A DNA stretch of 10,596 bases from Desulfofustis sp. (lineage in GTDB: Bacteria > Desulfobacterota > Desulfobulbia > Desulfobulbales > Desulfocapsaceae), in contig JARFQM010000092.1 in NCBI GenBank assembly GCA_029287755.1, forward strand, positions 1 to 10,596, read 5' to 3'. Positions 9,084-10,596 of this stretch are shown here, piece by piece; the first letter of the stretch is position 1; every line of letters begins with the position of its first letter. Position numbers and translations under genes: made by a program. The notes beneath the pieces were generated by a model. It worked only from the letters and a program-made list of their open reading frames with translations. It was not told where the DNA came from and did no database searches.

Positions 9084-9119
9084 GGGGCTGTTCCAGAGAT
9101 CGGAACAGCCCCTTTTTGT
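9084..9119 (+). terminator. Strong intrinsic terminator after yajC
   Basis: A perfect 11-base-pair stem GGGGCTGTTCC / GGAACAGCCCC (9084-9094 and 9102-9112) with a 7-base loop is followed directly by TTTTTGTT. This is a textbook Rho-independent terminator ending the tgt-yajC transcript. The reverse direction has no T-run, so it works for the plus strand only. Confidence 0.93.
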
Positions 9120-9139
9120 TATCCAGGAAAAGAGCGGTG

Positions 9140-9249
9140 GTGCATGCACACAGGATGCTGCGCTACGGCCTCTTCGCCGTAGCAGTGGAAAGTCGACCGG
9201 ATGACGGCCTGCGGCCTATTGGCGATCGACAACCGTTTCCACTGCTGCG
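9140..9249. repeat. Cluster of small inverted repeats
   Basis: Several perfect dyads sit close together. They are the palindrome GTGCATGCAC (9140-9149), the hairpin GCTACGGC / GCCGTAGC with a 6-base loop (9162-9183), GGCC-TGC-GGCC (9206-9216), and a wider pair GCAGTGGAAA / TTTCCACTGC (9182-9191 and 9236-9245). There is no intact gene from 9121 to 9215. The cluster may be a REP-like element or debris from the rearrangement that damaged azlCD. Confidence 0.5.
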
Positions 9250-9404
9250 ACGAGCCTCCGCAATGCATCCATGAAGCGTTTGAATCTGCCAGTCATGGGC
9301 AGCCTCTCGGCCAGCAGCAGACCACCGATTCTCAAGCTGTAGGTAACGCCGGCGGCGCCGAATATGGTAAGCCAGACCAGCATGTCGCCGCTTTGGCTAG
9401 TCAT
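9216..9404 (-). pseudogene. azlD: Truncated AzlD-like branched-chain amino acid exporter subunit
   Basis: AzlD is the small membrane partner of AzlC in branched-chain amino acid export. The reading frame starts at ATG 9404 and overlaps the end of the azlC frame by 8 bases, the usual azlCD arrangement. The first 45 or so residues look like a genuine AzlD start (MLVWLTIFGAAGVTYSLRIG, then a RLPMTGRFKRFMDAL stretch). After FMDAL, where family members continue with a conserved P-containing helix and two more membrane segments, the sequence changes to RRLVAAVETVVDRQ and stops. At 62 residues it is well short of the usual 100-110. I did not find the missing half in the other two frames downstream. 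The downstream end coincides with a cluster of inverted repeats. Most likely a non-functional remnant. Confidence 0.7.
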
Positions 9405-9685
9405 GGCCGATTCCTCTGGTGCTCAGCAGAGCGGCTGCCAGGGCCCCGGCAACTCCGCCATAGATGCCCACCATTAAAGACTCCGATAGCGCCGCAACAA
9501 CGGCGGCCACAACCCAGGGCAGCACATCCTGTCTTCCCTTCCAGAAGCAGAACACCAGGCGCTTTGCACACAAATACCGCCGCCGAGCAGGAACCAGGTG
9601 GTGGTCGGTTGTTTGTAGAATCTGGCCATGGTCATGGCCCAGTTCTCATCGGCAACCAGGTGCATGAAAAGATCAACCACTTCCT
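9397..9685 (-). pseudogene. azlC: Broken AzlC-like branched-chain amino acid exporter subunit
   Basis: Two parts of an AzlC protein survive in different reading frames. The upstream part (about 9570-9685) encodes VVDLFMHLVADENWAMTMAR and then FYKQPTTTWFLLGGGICV, an AzlC middle region with its DE motif. The downstream part (about 9397-9560), in another frame, encodes FWKGRQDVLPWVVAAVVAAL followed by GIYGGVAGALAAALLSTRG, an AzlC C-terminus ending at TAG 9397. About 40 residues that normally separate these parts are absent, and the frame shifts at the join near 9555-9572. The N-terminal 100 or so residues of the family are also missing; the sequence there is the 3' end of the Yip1-like gene. This is a 5'-truncated, internally deleted pseudogene, so no functional transporter is expected from this locus. 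Confidence 0.8.
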
Positions 9686-9688
9686 TCC

Positions 9689-10258
9689 TCAGGGGAGAAA
9701 GACATAAACCGCACTGATACTGAAAATCCACATGCAGCCCAGGGCGAGTGTGGCTCTGCCTTCTGACAGCCCCTGACCGGTCACCATACTCTGCCGGACC
9801 AGTTTGAAGGACCAGATAAAGACCAGCACCAGCGGGATGAGAAGGGTAAGCGGCACCGAATCGCGCTGGTTGTAATTGAGGGCCAGGTTCAAGAGCGGGG
9901 CCAGAAACCAGAAAGGAGCACCGGCCAGACCGATCAAATCCATTACCAGCATGAGGCCTCCGGGACCGCCAAAAGCCTTGGCCGCGGCCCAGTAGATCAT
10001 GGTCAATCCGAGCATGGCGCCGAGCATGGTGAAGATGCCGAACATACTGAACATCGCCGGGGTGATCAGACCATACTTCCCGTGCATGGGCAGATCGGGA
10101 GTGTGGAGCAGCGTGCCGTAGAGATTTGAGAGCCCATAGGTTATGCCGGTGATGGTCAGACTTATCATCATCAGGTGGCGCGCTTTTCCTTCCAGGGCCA
10201 ATTCGAACAGTTCGGGCGGGCCGGTGATCAGTTGGGGCAGAAGTCGAATGAAGCTCAT
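9689..10258 (-). CDS. Yip1-like multi-pass membrane protein
   Basis: Integral membrane protein of unknown function, resembling the bacterial Yip1-domain family in its layout. The N-terminus, SFIRLLPQLITGPPELFE, is amphipathic. About five hydrophobic segments follow (roughly residues 28-50, 67-92, 102-127, 136-154, 168-187), with the Gly-rich KAFGGPGG and LIGLAGAPFWFLAPLL motifs in the middle. The frame is open further upstream to an ATG at 10312, but I prefer ATG 10258 (189 residues). The upstream ATG lies inside a hairpin with a U-rich tail, and the extra residues look unlike the family. Neither start has a clear ribosome site. The gene ends just before the azlC remnant, so its 3' end marks one border of that deletion. 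The family call rests on topology and short motifs, and is moderate. Confidence 0.6.
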   Translation of the reverse strand: MSFIRLLPQLITGPPELFELALEGKARHLMMISLTITGITYGLSNLYGTLLHTPDLPMHGKYGLITPAMFSMFGIFTMLGAMLGLTMIYWAAAKAFGGPGGLMLVMDLIGLAGAPFWFLAPLLNLALNYNQRDSVPLTLLIPLVLVFIWSFKLVRQSMVTGQGLSEGRATLALGCMWIFSISAVYVFLP

Positions 10259-10280
10259 GGGCGATAGCAGCCGGTTTGGT

Positions 10281-10323
10281 GAAGAAAAGACACCCGCTCC
10301 ATGAACCGTCATGAAGCGGGTGT
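10281..10323 (-). terminator. Hairpin with U-rich tail upstream of the Yip1-like gene
   Basis: Arms of 9 bases (ACACCCGCT at 10290-10298, AGCGGGTGT at 10315-10323) plus an inner 5-base stem (CATGA / TCATG) around a 4-base loop, with one mismatch, form a long stem. Read on the minus strand it is followed by CTTTTCTTC, as in an intrinsic terminator. It would end transcription of the upstream partial gene. A promoter candidate just upstream (10342-10370) would place it in the leader of the Yip1-like mRNA, so it might act as an attenuator. Confidence 0.75.
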
Positions 10324-10341
10324 GTGGCGTTAATGGGTGCT

Positions 10342-10370
10342 ACTATAGCCGATTACCAACCGCCAGGCAA
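10342..10370 (-). promoter_or_regulatory. Candidate sigma70-like promoter for the Yip1-like gene
   Basis: On the minus strand TTGCCT (10365-10370) and TATAGT (10342-10347) are exactly 17 bases apart, matching 4 and 5 of 6 consensus positions. It overlaps the last codons of the upstream gene. Transcription would begin near 10335 and run into the hairpin at 10290-10323. Confidence 0.4.
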
Positions 10371-10596
10371 TACGGCATAAATGCAGAAGAACAGGCTGAC
10401 CGCGGCTACGATGATGCCGGCGGTGCTGGAGTTGTAGCGCTCTTCGCTGTAATCGGACCAGCCAAGAATCTTGTCGATCAGGACATGGTCTTTTTGATAC
10501 TCATAACGATTCAACAGTGCCGGAATCTTATCGGTGATCATCGACACGGTGGTCAGCAGGAAGAAGCACAGTGGCACGCACAGCAGGGATCCGGTC
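10353..10596 (-). CDS. C-terminal fragment of an unrecognised membrane protein (cut by window edge)
   Basis: The frame is open to the edge of the window, so the 5' part of the gene lies outside; only about the last 81 residues are visible. There are two hydrophobic segments, one near the edge (SLLCVPLCFFLLTTVSMI) and one at the C-terminus (AGIIVAAVSLFFCIYAVLPG). They flank a polar, charged stretch with KDHVLIDKILGWSDYSEERY. A GTG at 10577 could be a start, giving 74 residues, but it has no ribosome site and the coding pattern continues upstream. I do not recognise the family. It is followed by the hairpin terminator at 10281-10323 and lies on the same strand as the Yip1-like gene, another membrane protein. 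Confidence 0.55.
   Translation of the reverse strand, partial: TGSLLCVPLCFFLLTTVSMITDKIPALLNRYEYQKDHVLIDKILGWSDYSEERYNSSTAGIIVAAVSLFFCIYAVLPGGW

Noticed and set aside
9201..9707. 168-residue plus-strand frame over the azlCD remnants
   Set aside because: Its translation has no family features, while the minus strand shows clear AzlC and AzlD segments in the expected order and overlap.
10259..10312. N-terminal extension of the Yip1-like protein from ATG 10312
   Set aside because: The ATG lies within a terminator-like stem and lacks a ribosome site; ATG 10258 starts at the first family-like residues.

Overview
The window looks like chromosomal DNA of a Gram-negative bacterium. GC content is moderate (roughly mid-50s percent by eye), gene density is high, and the housekeeping genes resemble those of sulfate-reducing 'deltaproteobacteria' (Desulfobulbales-like). 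That placement is an impression from protein flavour (a PilZ/DUF4388 regulator, guaBA and tgt-yajC contexts), not a computed result. I see no tRNA, rRNA, CRISPR array, insertion sequence or phage gene.

Positions 1-4720 hold a plus-strand run of four genes: guaB (IMP dehydrogenase), guaA (GMP synthase), a NYN-domain putative ribonuclease that starts 2 bases after the guaA stop and appears to carry a C-terminal cold-shock-like domain, and an MscS-type mechanosensitive channel. guaB and guaA together convert IMP to GMP. A GC-rich hairpin follows the channel gene. A plus-strand APH-fold small-molecule kinase of the N-acetylhexosamine-kinase type (4817-5926) comes next. Its stop lies only 8 bases from the stop of a convergent minus-strand regulator (5935-7296) built from a degenerate receiver domain, a DUF4388 domain, a YcgR-like N domain and a PilZ domain, so probably a c-di-GMP effector.

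An AT-rich divergent intergenic region (7297-7475) separates that regulator from tgt (tRNA-guanine transglycosylase) and yajC (Sec accessory subunit). The usual secD/secF partners do not follow yajC; a strong intrinsic terminator does.

Beyond the terminator the right end is different: a cluster of small inverted repeats, then a minus-strand azlC-azlD pair (branched-chain amino acid exporter) that is clearly broken. azlC has lost its 5' part and has an internal deletion/frameshift; azlD keeps only its N-terminal part. Next to it is a complete minus-strand Yip1-like membrane protein, and then a membrane-protein fragment cut off by the window edge. Between these two, a hairpin with a U-rich tail and a good sigma70-like promoter settle the likely start codon of the Yip1-like gene.

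I found no convincing novel defence or mobile system. The most interesting items are the NYN plus cold-shock-like fusion coupled to guaA, the decayed azlCD locus, the atypical GMP synthase lid motif, and the hairpin in the Yip1-like leader.
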